Shown here piece after piece: positions 9,000 through 17,472 of a stretch of DNA of 64,000 bases (positions within the stretch are counted from its first letter, which is position 1; each line of letters begins with the position of its first letter). The notes under the pieces were generated by a model that was given only the letters and a program-made list of their open reading frames with translations, did not search any database and was not told the DNA's origin. The position numbers were made by a program, and so were the translations under genes. This DNA is from Alphaproteobacteria bacterium (lineage in GTDB: Bacteria; Pseudomonadota; Alphaproteobacteria; Sphingomonadales; Kordiimonadaceae), in contig SBGU01000029.1 of NCBI GenBank assembly GCA_006226495.1, positions 62,001-126,000 of the forward strand. The letters are read 5' to 3'.

Positions 9000-10467
9000 G
9001 GGCGAGCTCCCTGTCACCAACAAGGCGGGTTGCCGCGCCTTCCGTGGTTTCCACAAACGCCTTCATCAGAAGGTTCTGTGCCGCCATCAACCGGTAGGAA
9101 GCGGATGCCCGCATATCGGAAATGGGGGCATAATCTTCGGCCATCGCCTTCATGCCGGCTTCTGCGGTTTCACGGGTCCAGCGCTGGCCGGTGATGGCGG
9201 CTTCGGCGTTTGTCGCGCGCTTCGGTGTCGCCGCCATGCCGCCAAAGGCGATGCGGGCCGATGTCACAAAGCCGTCGTCGATCTGCAGGGCGAAGGCGCC
9301 ACACACGGCGGAGATATCCTGATCAAAGCGTTTCGACAGCTTGTAGGCGCGGTATTTCAGGCCTGCAGCCGGCTTGGGCACGATGATGCGGGCGACAAAT
9401 TCGCCGGGCGCGCGGTCCTGCTTGCCGTAGGCGATGAAATAATCCTCAAGCGCGATGGTGCGTTCCTCGCCGCCACGCCGCAGGACCAGTTTTGTACCTG
9501 CCGCGATCAAGGCCGGCATGCTGTCGCCGATCGGCGACCCGTTGGCGATGTTGCCACCCAGGGTGCCGCTGTTGCGGATCTGGACCGAGGCAAAACGCCG
9601 GAACAGTTCGCCCATATCGCCATAATGCGCACCCAGCATATCCATGGCATCGGACACCGAAACCCCGGCGCCAATCTCAAACGAATCGGACGAATCGCGA
9701 GTCGCCTTGAGTTCGGCGACATCACCGACATAAATGACCACGTCCAGTTGCCGATGCTGTTTGGTGATCCACAGGCCGACATCGGTGCCGCCGGCCAGCA
9801 ATGTGGCGTCAGGGTGCGCGAGCACAAGGTCGGCCAATGCATCCATTGTTACGGGTGCGTAATAGTGTTTTTCACGACCGGTCAATGTGCTGACTGAACT
9901 GACCGCCAGCGTACCGTCGCGCCGGATCGCCTTCAGGGCCGCCACCGCAGCCTGCATGTCGGGCGCGGCGCCCGTGTCGATGGCGTGCATGCGTTCGGCG
10001 GCTTTGATGATGGGGCCATAGCCCGTACAGCGGCACAGGTTGCCGGCGAGCGCGTCATTGATGCGGGCCCGGCTCGGGTTCGGGCCTTCGAGATAAAGCG
10101 CATACAAGGACATCACAAAACCCGGCGTGCAGAAACCGCACTGGGAACCATGGGTTTCGACAAGCGCTTCCTGCACCGGGTGCAAGCCGCCGTCCCGGCC
10201 CTTGAGGCTTTCCACCGTCAGCAGTTCCTTGCCATCGAGTGTGGGCAGGAACAGGATGCAGGCGTTGACGGCGCGGTAGCGCACGCTGTCGCCCACCAGT
10301 TCACCCACCACCACGGTGCAGGCGCCACAGTCGCCTTCGGCGCAGCCTTCCTTGGTGCCGGTGCGCGCAATGCCGTAGCGCAGGTAATTGAGCAAGGTTT
10401 CGGTGGGGTCCGGGCTGTGGACCTCATGAACCTGGCCGTCGAGCATGAATTTGACCGTGCCTGCCAT
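8992..10467 (-). CDS. xdhA: Xanthine dehydrogenase, iron-sulfur and FAD-binding subunit
   Basis: A 491-residue subunit that passes electrons from the Mo site through two [2Fe-2S] clusters to FAD and NAD+. A plant-ferredoxin-type cluster is ligated by Cys42, Cys47, Cys50 and Cys70. The second cluster uses Cys110, Cys113, Cys145 and Cys147 (CGFC and LCRC). The FAD domain follows, with LLAGGTDVGLW and NIANGSPIGD, then a CO-dehydrogenase-flavoprotein-like C-terminal domain. The small-subunit fusion is the standard bacterial XdhA layout. The ATG at 10467 is preferred for its GAGGA site 8 nt upstream, which overlaps the uraH stop region. Confidence 0.96.
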   Translation of the reverse strand: MAGTVKFMLDGQVHEVHSPDPTETLLNYLRYGIARTGTKEGCAEGDCGACTVVVGELVGDSVRYRAVNACILFLPTLDGKELLTVESLKGRDGGLHPVQEALVETHGSQCGFCTPGFVMSLYALYLEGPNPSRARINDALAGNLCRCTGYGPIIKAAERMHAIDTGAAPDMQAAVAALKAIRRDGTLAVSSVSTLTGREKHYYAPVTMDALADLVLAHPDATLLAGGTDVGLWITKQHRQLDVVIYVGDVAELKATRDSSDSFEIGAGVSVSDAMDMLGAHYGDMGELFRRFASVQIRNSGTLGGNIANGSPIGDSMPALIAAGTKLVLRRGGEERTIALEDYFIAYGKQDRAPGEFVARIIVPKPAAGLKYRAYKLSKRFDQDISAVCGAFALQIDDGFVTSARIAFGGMAATPKRATNAEAAITGQRWTRETAEAGMKAMAEDYAPISDMRASASYRLMAAQNLLMKAFVETTEGAATRLVGDRELAHA

Positions 10468-10477
10468 CGCGCGTTCC

Positions 10478-10831
10478 TCAACTGCCCCTGTAGGTGCTGT
10501 AGCCATATGGCGAGATCAGGAGCGGCACATGATAATGCGCGCCTTGGTCCGAAATGCCAAAGCGGATCGGCACGATATCAAGGAAGGCCGGCTCGGAAAG
10601 CGGCACGCTGCGGGCCCGGAAATAGTCCCCGGCCGCGAATTCAAGCAGGTAGCTGCCGGCCTCCATGGCCGCGCCGTCCAGAAGCGGGCTGTCCACGCGC
10701 CCGTCGTCGTTGGTCACCGCCTCGCGGATCAGCTCAGCGGACGCGCCCTGCAGGCGGAAAAGCCTGATGGCAATGCCCTGCCCCGGGCAGCCGGCGGCGG
10801 TATCCAGAACATGGGTGGTCAGCCGTCCCAT
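10478..10831 (-). CDS. uraH: 5-Hydroxyisourate hydrolase (transthyretin-like)
   Basis: A 117-residue HIUase converting the PuuD product 5-hydroxyisourate to OHCU. It opens with RLTTHVLD (His7 catalytic) and ends with the family hallmark tetrapeptide YRGS. The central HYHVPLLISPYGYSTY segment supplies another active-site His. The ATG at 10831 is chosen for a GAGGA site just upstream; a TTG six codons earlier is possible. It is the first gene of the operon with xdhA, xdhB and xdhC, so the enzyme acting after PuuD is co-transcribed with the enzyme acting before it. Confidence 0.96.
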   Translation of the reverse strand: MGRLTTHVLDTAAGCPGQGIAIRLFRLQGASAELIREAVTNDDGRVDSPLLDGAAMEAGSYLLEFAAGDYFRARSVPLSEPAFLDIVPIRFGISDQGAHYHVPLLISPYGYSTYRGS

Positions 10832-10917
10832 CGTTTTCCTCATCTCCAATGCCCCCGGCAGGCGCCGGGGTATACACCCTCAAGCCTGAAGACTGACCGA
10901 TTGGAAGCGATCTGTAA

Positions 10918-10946
10918 AGAATATGATGCACATTTTAGTCAGTAAA
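10918..10946 (-). promoter_or_regulatory. Candidate promoter of the uraH-xdhABC operon
   Basis: Read on the minus strand, TTTACT (10941-10946), a 17-nt spacer and TATTCT (10918-10923) form a plausible sigma70 promoter. Its -35 edge abuts the GntR-type palindrome at 10946-10957, so a bound repressor would block it. Confidence 0.4.
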
Positions 10947-10957
10947 TTGTTGACAAT
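10946..10957. promoter_or_regulatory. Candidate GntR/FadR-type operator
   Basis: A perfect dyad, ATTGT-TG-ACAAT, of the TTGT-N2-ACAA form common for FCD-domain GntR regulators. It lies in the divergent region between uraH and the gntR gene. It abuts a minus-strand -35 and overlaps the plus-strand TTGACA at 10950-10955. That is the expected site for autoregulation and control of both purine operons. Confidence 0.6.
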
Positions 10958-11013
10958 CTTGTTGCAGAAGCCAGAATTCACGAGAAAAGGTCACACAAAC
11001 CGAGCCCGGAGCC

Positions 11014-11727
11014 ATGAGCACACCAGCCGTCAGCCCCCCCGCAACCAGGGACCCCTTGACCGAGGAAGACATCTGTCGCCGCGTGCGCGACAGCGTGCTT
11101 GAACAACGGCTTTCACCCGGCACGCGCCTGACCGAGGACAAGCTTTGCACCGTGTTTGGGGTCAGCCGAACCCTAGTGCGGCGCGCGTTCCTGCTTTTGA
11201 GCCGCGACAATATCGTGCGGCTGGAACGCAACAAGGGCGCGGTGGTCGCCTCCCCCACCCCCGAAGAGGCCGAACAGGTGTTCGAAGCCCGGCGTGTCGT
11301 GGAAAGCGCGCTGATCGCACAAGCTGTTGCACGTGCAACAAAACCGGACTTCGAAATGTTGCGCATGCATCTCGCGCGCGAGAAGGATGCGCTGGCCACC
11401 GCCGATATCGCCCGCTGGATCAGGCTGACCGGTGAATTCCATATTTTGCTGGCACGCCTCGCGCGCAATGCGCCCCTCCTGGCCTTCCTCGAACAACTGG
11501 TGTTCCAGACCTCGCTGATCATCGCGCTTTATGGCCGGAACGGCAGCCCCAGCAACTGCCGGGGCGACGACCATGACCGCATGGTGGCCGCGCTTGAGGC
11601 CGGCAATGCAGCAGAAGCGGTGGATATCCTGACCCACCATATGAACGGCATCGAGGCGGGCCTGAGTTTCGCCCCGCGCGACGATATGGAAGACCTGCAC
11701 CAGATTTTTGCCGCCAAGGCGTCCTGA
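11014..11727 (+). CDS. GntR-family regulator with FCD ligand-binding domain
   Basis: A 237-residue FadR-subfamily regulator: an N-terminal GntR winged helix (about 15-80, with LSPGTRLTEDKLCTVFGVSR) and a helical FCD domain (about 90-220). The FCD domain has the family's metal-binding type histidines (GEFHILLARLARN, DDHDRM, THHMNGIEAG). FCD regulators usually release DNA on binding small carboxylates or ureides. It is divergent from uraH-xdhABC and 30 nt upstream of puuE, so it most probably controls ureide and purine breakdown, probably through the 10946-10957 palindrome. The effector cannot be read from the sequence. Confidence 0.93.
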   Translation: MSTPAVSPPATRDPLTEEDICRRVRDSVLEQRLSPGTRLTEDKLCTVFGVSRTLVRRAFLLLSRDNIVRLERNKGAVVASPTPEEAEQVFEARRVVESALIAQAVARATKPDFEMLRMHLAREKDALATADIARWIRLTGEFHILLARLARNAPLLAFLEQLVFQTSLIIALYGRNGSPSNCRGDDHDRMVAALEAGNAAEAVDILTHHMNGIEAGLSFAPRDDMEDLHQIFAAKAS

Positions 11728-11757
11728 ACCGGCGCCCCGCACACGAAAGGCATACCC

Positions 11758-12678
11758 ATGATTACCGATTACCCGCGCGACCTGGTCGGATATGGCGCCA
11801 ATGTGCCGCACGCCAAATGGCCGAACGGCGCCCGCATCGCCGTCCAGATGGTGATGAATTACGAGGAAGGCGGCGAAAACTGCGTGCTGCATGGCGATGA
11901 GGGCGCGGAAACCTTCCTGTCCGAAATCATCGGTGCGGCACCCGTGGTGGGCCAGCGCCACATGAGCATGGAAAAGATTTATGAATATGGCAGCCGCGCC
12001 GGTGTGTGGCGGCTTCTGCGGCTGTTTGAAAAATACCAGACGCCGATCACGGTTTTTGCGGTCGCCATGGCGCTGGAACGCAACCGCGATGTCGCGAAGG
12101 CGATCAAGGAAGCCGGACACGAAATCTGTTCCCACGGCTACCGCTGGATCAATTACCAGTATGTGGACGAGGCCACCGAACGCCGGCACATCGCCCGCGC
12201 GGTCGAGATTATCGAACGGGTGACCGGCGAACGACCGCTGGGCTGGTACACCGGTCGCACAAGCCCGAACACCCGGCGCCTGGTGGCCGAATATGGCGGT
12301 TTCCTGTATGACGCCGACGATTATTCCGACGACCTGCCCTTCTGGGACAAGGTGGCGGGCAAACCGCAACTGATTGTGCCCTATACGCTGGACACCAACG
12401 ACATGCGGTTCGCCGCGGCCCAGGGCTTCAATTCGGGCGACCAGTTTTTCACCTACCTCAAAGACGCGTTCGACACCCTGTATGAAGAAGGTGAGACCGC
12501 GCCCAAGATGATGTCCGTCGGCCTGCATTGCCGGCTGGTCGGGCGCCCGGGGCGCTTCAAGGCGCTGGAACGTTTCATCCAGTATGCCCAAAGCCATGAC
12601 AAGGTCTGGTTCTGCACCCGGGCCGACATTGCCCGCCACTGGCGCGAACATCATCCGTATGCGGAGCCGGCGAAATGA
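11758..12678 (+). CDS. puuE: Allantoinase PuuE (polysaccharide-deacetylase type)
   Basis: A 306-residue metal-independent allantoinase of the polysaccharide-deacetylase superfamily, hydrolysing allantoin to allantoate. It opens with the family block DYPRDLVGYGANVPHAKWPNGARIAVQ and contains NYEEGGENCVLHGD, SHGYRWINYQYVDEATE and GWYTGRTSPNTRRL. Length is typical. It is not the amidohydrolase-type AllB. It follows the gntR gene closely and overlaps uraD by 4 nt (ATGA), so both are translationally coupled. Confidence 0.95.
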   Translation: MITDYPRDLVGYGANVPHAKWPNGARIAVQMVMNYEEGGENCVLHGDEGAETFLSEIIGAAPVVGQRHMSMEKIYEYGSRAGVWRLLRLFEKYQTPITVFAVAMALERNRDVAKAIKEAGHEICSHGYRWINYQYVDEATERRHIARAVEIIERVTGERPLGWYTGRTSPNTRRLVAEYGGFLYDADDYSDDLPFWDKVAGKPQLIVPYTLDTNDMRFAAAQGFNSGDQFFTYLKDAFDTLYEEGETAPKMMSVGLHCRLVGRPGRFKALERFIQYAQSHDKVWFCTRADIARHWREHHPYAEPAK

Positions 12679-13208
12679 GCCCGCGCTTCCAGACGCCCCC
12701 CAGCGGCATGGACCATGCTGCCTTCATGGCCACCTTCGGCGGCATCTACGAACATTCGCCCTGGATCGCCGAAGCCGCCTGGCTGGCACGCGATGGCGAC
12801 AACCTCGACACGGTCGAGGGCCTGCATGCCCGGATGATGAAGGCGGTCGCAGCCGCGAGCCATGAAGCCAGGCTGAAACTGATCTGCGCGCACCCGGACC
12901 TGGCCGGCCGGGCCGCCGTGCGCGGCGAACTGACAGCCGAAAGCCGGTCCGAACAGGCGGGCGCGGGCCTTGACCAGTGCAGCGCAGAAGAGTTTGAAGC
13001 CTTCCAGCACCTGAACGGCGCTTACAAGGCGAAATTCGATTTCCCCTTCATCGTCGCCGTCAAGGGGCTGGACCGGCAGGGCATCCTGGCCGCTTTCCGC
13101 ACCCGGCTGGAACACAGCCCGGCCGAAGAATTCGACACCGCCATCCATCAGATAAACCGTATCGCCGGCTTCCGGCTTGCCGCCCTGGCCCAAAACACCC
13201 AGACCTGA
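12675..13208 (+). CDS. uraD: OHCU decarboxylase
   Basis: A 177-residue 2-oxo-4-hydroxy-4-carboxy-5-ureidoimidazoline decarboxylase, giving (S)-allantoin. The catalytic His73 lies in the diagnostic CAHPDLAG motif, with SEQAGAGL around residues 92-99 and [12 protein letters not shown] near 120-130. Its start overlaps the puuE stop as ATGA. With uraH and puuD it completes the three-step stereospecific conversion of urate to allantoin. Confidence 0.95.
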   Translation: MSPRFQTPPSGMDHAAFMATFGGIYEHSPWIAEAAWLARDGDNLDTVEGLHARMMKAVAAASHEARLKLICAHPDLAGRAAVRGELTAESRSEQAGAGLDQCSAEEFEAFQHLNGAYKAKFDFPFIVAVKGLDRQGILAAFRTRLEHSPAEEFDTAIHQINRIAGFRLAALAQNTQT

Positions 13209-13225
13209 ACATAAGGACCCACACC

Positions 13226-14218
13226 ATGACCGGTGCCGACTTCTCCCGCCGTTTTGTCAATCTTGCGAGCCCGCGCCTGGGTGCGCGTGTCACCTTCGCG
13301 ACCGACGATTTTTTTGCCGACAAGGCGCGCCTCATCAAGCCCGAGGAGCCGGTGTTCATTCCCGGCAAATATGACGATAACGGCAAATGGATGGACGGCT
13401 GGGAAAGCCGCCGCAAACGCGGTGTCGGTTACGACCATTGTATCGTGCGGCTGGGCCATGCCGGCATCATCCATGGCGTCGATATCGACACCCGCCATTT
13501 CACCGGCAATTACCCGCCGGCGGCGTCCATCGATGTCTGCGTGTCGGATGAGGATGTGCCGGGCACCGGCACCGCCTGGACCGAACTGGTGCCGCCCACA
13601 GACCTGCAGGGCAACAGCCAGCACCTGTTGCCGGTCGCAAACACCGGCGCCTGGACCCATCTGCGGCTGAATATCTTCCCGGACGGCGGTGTTGCGCGCC
13701 TCAGGGTTTATGGCACGGTCGACAAAAGCTGGACCGCGGCCGATGCCGGCCAGACCGTCGACCTGCTGGCCATGGAAAATGGCGGCCGGCCGGTGGTGGC
13801 CAACAACGAACATTTTGGCATCCTGTCGAACATCATGCTGCCGGGCAAAGGCCTGAACATGGGCGACGGCTGGGAAACCCGGCGCCGGCGCGAACCGGGC
13901 AACGACTGGGCCATCGTGGCGCTCGGGCACACCGGCACCATCGAACAGGTGCTGGTGGACACCGCCTTCTTCAAGGGCAATTACCCGAGCCATGTGTCGC
14001 TGCAGGCCGCCTTGGTGGACGGCGGCACCGACACCAGCCTGCCGGTCCAGAGCCAGTTCTGGGCCGAACTGCTGCCCAGACAGCCACTGAAGGCAGACGC
14101 GGAACACACCTTTGCCAAAGAACTGGTGGACCTTGGCCCCATCAGCCATGTGCGCGTCAATATCTTCCCGGATGGCGGCATCAGCCGGCTGAGGCTGTTT
14201 GGCAAACCCGTGATCTGA
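13226..14218 (+). CDS. alc: Allantoicase
   Basis: A 330-residue allantoicase that cleaves allantoate to ureidoglycolate and urea. Two homologous jelly-roll repeats are evident. Compare [20 protein letters not shown] (about residue 56) with [20 protein letters not shown] (about 215); each is followed by a DTxxFxGNYP block. Both repeats end with an INIFPDGG-type stretch. It is the last gene of gntR-puuE-uraD-alc, 17 nt after uraD. Its product is the substrate of AllA at 2654-3151. Use of allantoicase rather than allantoate amidohydrolase means urea, not ammonia, is released. Confidence 0.96.
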   Translation: MTGADFSRRFVNLASPRLGARVTFATDDFFADKARLIKPEEPVFIPGKYDDNGKWMDGWESRRKRGVGYDHCIVRLGHAGIIHGVDIDTRHFTGNYPPAASIDVCVSDEDVPGTGTAWTELVPPTDLQGNSQHLLPVANTGAWTHLRLNIFPDGGVARLRVYGTVDKSWTAADAGQTVDLLAMENGGRPVVANNEHFGILSNIMLPGKGLNMGDGWETRRRREPGNDWAIVALGHTGTIEQVLVDTAFFKGNYPSHVSLQAALVDGGTDTSLPVQSQFWAELLPRQPLKADAEHTFAKELVDLGPISHVRVNIFPDGGISRLRLFGKPVI

Positions 14219-14237
14219 TCGCAAAAGGCGCTGCTTA

Positions 14238-14250
14238 TTCACATTGTGAA
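14238..14250. promoter_or_regulatory. Perfect palindrome upstream of the asparagine-synthetase-like gene
   Basis: TTCACA-T-TGTGAA is a perfect 13-nt dyad about 110 nt upstream of the start at 14361 and 20 nt past the alc stop. It is the only obvious operator-like element in the 142-bp gap. The binding protein is unknown. Confidence 0.3.
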
Positions 14251-14360
14251 GCGGTCTGCCGCCCGCTAGTCTGTTGCCGTCAATTGGGGACGACAACAGG
14301 GAAACAGGGCATGCAACAGGCGGCACAATCCGAAACCGAAATTTTGCGGACAGGTGCGGC

Positions 14361-16094
14361 ATGAGTTCGCTGGTTCTTTATGAAGACCGCCCGGGCCGCA
14401 GCGAAAAGCTGGCCGCTTTCCTGAAACCCCGCGCCGGCAGCTATCATGACATCGCCATCGATGCCGTGCCTGGTTTCCGCCTTGCCTGGTGGACCGCCGA
14501 AACCGCCACCACGGCCTTTTACCTGCCCCTGGGCGGCACCGACTTTGTCGCTGTTGCCGGCAGCTTCTTTTATGACGGCCGGTTCGGTGAAGACGCCGCC
14601 CGCGCCTTCCAGGCCGATTTCGACCCCCCGACGTTCGATTGGACCGGCTGTACCGGCCATTATGTGATGGTACTTGCAAAAGCCGGGCACATCCATCTGG
14701 TGAACGACAGCCTGGCGGCCTGGAATATCTATTCGGACACTGAAGGCAGCTTTGCGTCTGCCGGCTTCCTTGAAGCCCTGTTGCTGACCGAGCGACCCAC
14801 CTTCAATCCGCAGGGTGTGTATGAATATGTTTTCTCGGCCTTCGCGATCGGCGCCACCACTGTGGTATCGGAAATCCGTGCGCTCAGGCCCTATCATATC
14901 CTGAGCATGAACGCGGACCGGCGCATCCAGCCGGTCGAACGGGTCAACCCCATCAAGCGCGAGGCCGTGCGCGACATCCCGGTCGAGGACATGGCGGCCT
15001 ACCAGCGCGACAGGCTGGAGGAGCGGTTCCGCGCCTATGCACCGCTGCGCGACAAGGAGGTGATTTCCTCCATCTCGGGCGGTTTCGATTCGCGCCTGAT
15101 GGTCAGCACCTTCCTGCAAACCGGCATCACGCCGCGCCTGTTCGTCTATGGTCGCGACAGCGACCTGGATGTGATCTGCGCCAAACAGATTGCGGCACAC
15201 CTGGGCCAGCCGCTCGACCATTTCGACAAGAACAAACAGCGGTCCGAGCACAAGCCGGAAAAACCGTCGGTCGAGGACATGCTCTATTATTTTGATGGCT
15301 GGAAGGAAGACGGGCTTCTGGGCTTCGATATCGATATCCAGGACCGGCTGGCGCGCGGCCGCCGTGGTGCTTTCATGGCCAACGGCAAGTGCGGCGAGAT
15401 TTACCGCCATTATTTCTACCTGCGCGTCGGCAAACGTGGCATGAGCACAAAATCGGTCGTGCGCGCGGTGTTCGCGCGCCCGGTGCCCCATGTGACCACC
15501 GGCCTGTTCAATACCCGCGACTATGTCGACACCATCGAAAAGACCTTCTTCTCGCTCGCGGGCTATGACGGCGACTGGCTCTATCAGGACGATCTGGATT
15601 ATTTCTATTCCGCCGTCCGGCTTGGCAACGCGGCCGGGCGCGACATCACGGTGAACCACCGGTTTTCACACGCCCTGTATCCGTTTGTGGAAGCCAGCCT
15701 GTGTGGACCCGCCGTCGCGGTGCCGTTCGACCAGAAACAGCATGGCCGGCTGCAGGCGCATATGATCGCGCAGCAGGACCGCGGCCTTGCAGAACTGGGC
15801 ACATCCTATGGCTATGGCATGCTGGCAGGCCCGGGGGCGAAATACCGGCTGAAAATGCTGGAATCCTACAACCGCCCGGCCTGGATTCGGCACCTGATGC
15901 CGCGGGTCAAAATGCGACTCGCAAACCCCCTGAGCGCGCACCAGAAAGACATTGCCGGCTTCGGCATGCTTGAGGATCAGAGCTTCCCCTATATGCAGCG
16001 GTTCTTCCATGTAGACCTGGTGCGCGACACGGAAATGGCATCGCGTGTTGCCGCCCTTGAACTGTTGGGCCAGCATTTTGGCTTCGCGGGCTGA
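14361..16094 (+). CDS. Asparagine-synthetase-like ATP-pyrophosphatase without an N-terminal Cys nucleophile
   Basis: A 577-residue protein. The C-terminal half has a PP-loop ATP-binding motif, SGGFDS at residues 239-244, as in asparagine synthetase B, beta-lactam synthetase and related amide-forming enzymes that adenylate a carboxylate. The N-terminal half resembles the Ntn-type glutaminase domain in layout (FVAVAGSFFYDGRF, HLVNDSLAAWNIY), but the mature Cys at position 2 is absent. The protein starts MSSLVLYED, so glutamine hydrolysis is not expected. The start at 14361 is chosen because the upstream in-frame sequence looks non-coding. It is followed after 113 nt by a secreted beta-helix protein, which suggests a surface-glycan role, but the substrate is unknown. 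Confidence 0.75.
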   Translation: MSSLVLYEDRPGRSEKLAAFLKPRAGSYHDIAIDAVPGFRLAWWTAETATTAFYLPLGGTDFVAVAGSFFYDGRFGEDAARAFQADFDPPTFDWTGCTGHYVMVLAKAGHIHLVNDSLAAWNIYSDTEGSFASAGFLEALLLTERPTFNPQGVYEYVFSAFAIGATTVVSEIRALRPYHILSMNADRRIQPVERVNPIKREAVRDIPVEDMAAYQRDRLEERFRAYAPLRDKEVISSISGGFDSRLMVSTFLQTGITPRLFVYGRDSDLDVICAKQIAAHLGQPLDHFDKNKQRSEHKPEKPSVEDMLYYFDGWKEDGLLGFDIDIQDRLARGRRGAFMANGKCGEIYRHYFYLRVGKRGMSTKSVVRAVFARPVPHVTTGLFNTRDYVDTIEKTFFSLAGYDGDWLYQDDLDYFYSAVRLGNAAGRDITVNHRFSHALYPFVEASLCGPAVAVPFDQKQHGRLQAHMIAQQDRGLAELGTSYGYGMLAGPGAKYRLKMLESYNRPAWIRHLMPRVKMRLANPLSAHQKDIAGFGMLEDQSFPYMQRFFHVDLVRDTEMASRVAALELLGQHFGFAG

Positions 16095-16207
16095 GAAGGC
16101 GCGCCATTGGCCATTGTGCAGCCGTACAGGCATGGTTAATGTCTGCCAGGGTACAGCAGTATAGAAGTGTATGGCTTGAATCGATCTGAGACAGGACACC
16201 CGGATTC

Positions 16208-17428
16208 ATGAACAGAATTCTGTATATTTTTGCCGCGATCCTCGTGCTGGCCGGTGCCGCCAGGGCCGATGGCGTGCTGATCATGAACGATGATTTCAAC
16301 CGCTACCTGAAGGATGCAAAGCCCGGCGATGTTTTTACCGTTGCGCCGGGTGTTTACCGGCTGACCGGTATCGCCAAGCTTGATGCCGAAGGCACGCGGG
16401 AAGCGCCCATCACCATCCGCTCCGCCGACCCGAACCGCAAGGCGACGATCATGGTGGACACCTCGATCGGCATGCGCATCAGCGGGCCGAACTGGATTAT
16501 TGAAGACCTGGATTTCATTGGCATTTGCGACAACCACGGCCAATGCGAACATGCGTTCCAGATCATCGGCCACGCGGACAATATCATCATCCGCAACAAC
16601 CGGCTGATCGATTTCAACGCCGCCATCAAGGGCAACGGCATCATCGATGAGGGCCGCCAGTATTTCCCGGACCGGGTGCTGATCGAACATAACCAGATAT
16701 ATAATCGCACGCCGCGCCAGACCCAGAATCCGGTGGTGCCGATCGACGTTGTCGGCGGCCGATTCTGGACCATCCGCGACAATTTCATTGCCGACTTCCA
16801 GAAGGCCCAGGGCAACCAGATCAGCATGGCGGCGTTCCTGAAGGGCAATTCGGACAATGGCCTGATGGAACGCAACCTGGTGATCTGCGAATGGCAGCAC
16901 AAGGGCGGCATCCGGCTTGGCCTGTCTCTGGGCGGCGGCGGCACCACAAACCCCGACTATTGCCAGGGCCGGTCCTGCACCATCGAGCACTATAACGGCA
17001 CGCTCAGGAACAATATCATCCTGAACTGCCCCAACGATGTCGGTGTCTATCTGAACAACGCGGCCAGCACCACGATGGTCAATAATACCATCCTGAATAC
17101 GGCCGGGGTCGACGTGCGCTTCAATGGCAGTTTTGCGCTGCTGGCCAACAATATCATCGAAGGCCGTATCCTTGGCCGCGACGGTGGCCGTTTCCGCGAA
17201 GACCATAATCTGGTCGAACGTTCGCTCAAGGACCTGTTCCCGCAGTTCAAGTATTTCGACCTGGAACCCGACGACCCTGAAGATATCGAAGAAGGCGCCC
17301 GGGGCTATAATGCCGTTGATTTCTGCACCGGCGAGCCGATGGAAAAATGGCAGGGCGCGATTGCCCAGCCCAACAAATGTTCGATCCGCGACCGCCTGAT
17401 CGAATATGGCGCCACCATGCCGAAATAG
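16208..17428 (+). CDS. Secreted right-handed parallel beta-helix protein (polysaccharide-lyase-like)
   Basis: A 406-residue protein with a signal peptide (about 1-20, ending GAARA). It begins DFNRYLKDAKPGDVFTVAPGVY, the usual opening of chondroitinase-B/PL6-type beta-helix proteins. It then has many Asn-rich repeats of the beta-helix kind (NIIIRNNRLIDF, IEHNQIYN, LMERNLVI, TLRNNIILN, TMVNNTILN, LLANNIIEG). It is probably exported to the periplasm or surface and binds or cleaves an acidic polysaccharide. I could not identify catalytic Lys/Arg residues with confidence, so a non-enzymatic role remains possible. It may be co-expressed with the preceding gene. Confidence 0.75.
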   Translation: MNRILYIFAAILVLAGAARADGVLIMNDDFNRYLKDAKPGDVFTVAPGVYRLTGIAKLDAEGTREAPITIRSADPNRKATIMVDTSIGMRISGPNWIIEDLDFIGICDNHGQCEHAFQIIGHADNIIIRNNRLIDFNAAIKGNGIIDEGRQYFPDRVLIEHNQIYNRTPRQTQNPVVPIDVVGGRFWTIRDNFIADFQKAQGNQISMAAFLKGNSDNGLMERNLVICEWQHKGGIRLGLSLGGGGTTNPDYCQGRSCTIEHYNGTLRNNIILNCPNDVGVYLNNAASTTMVNNTILNTAGVDVRFNGSFALLANNIIEGRILGRDGGRFREDHNLVERSLKDLFPQFKYFDLEPDDPEDIEEGARGYNAVDFCTGEPMEKWQGAIAQPNKCSIRDRLIEYGATMPK

Positions 17429-17472
17429 GCGGGCACAGCGGCCCGGCGCAGACGCCTGAAACCTGCTGCGGC

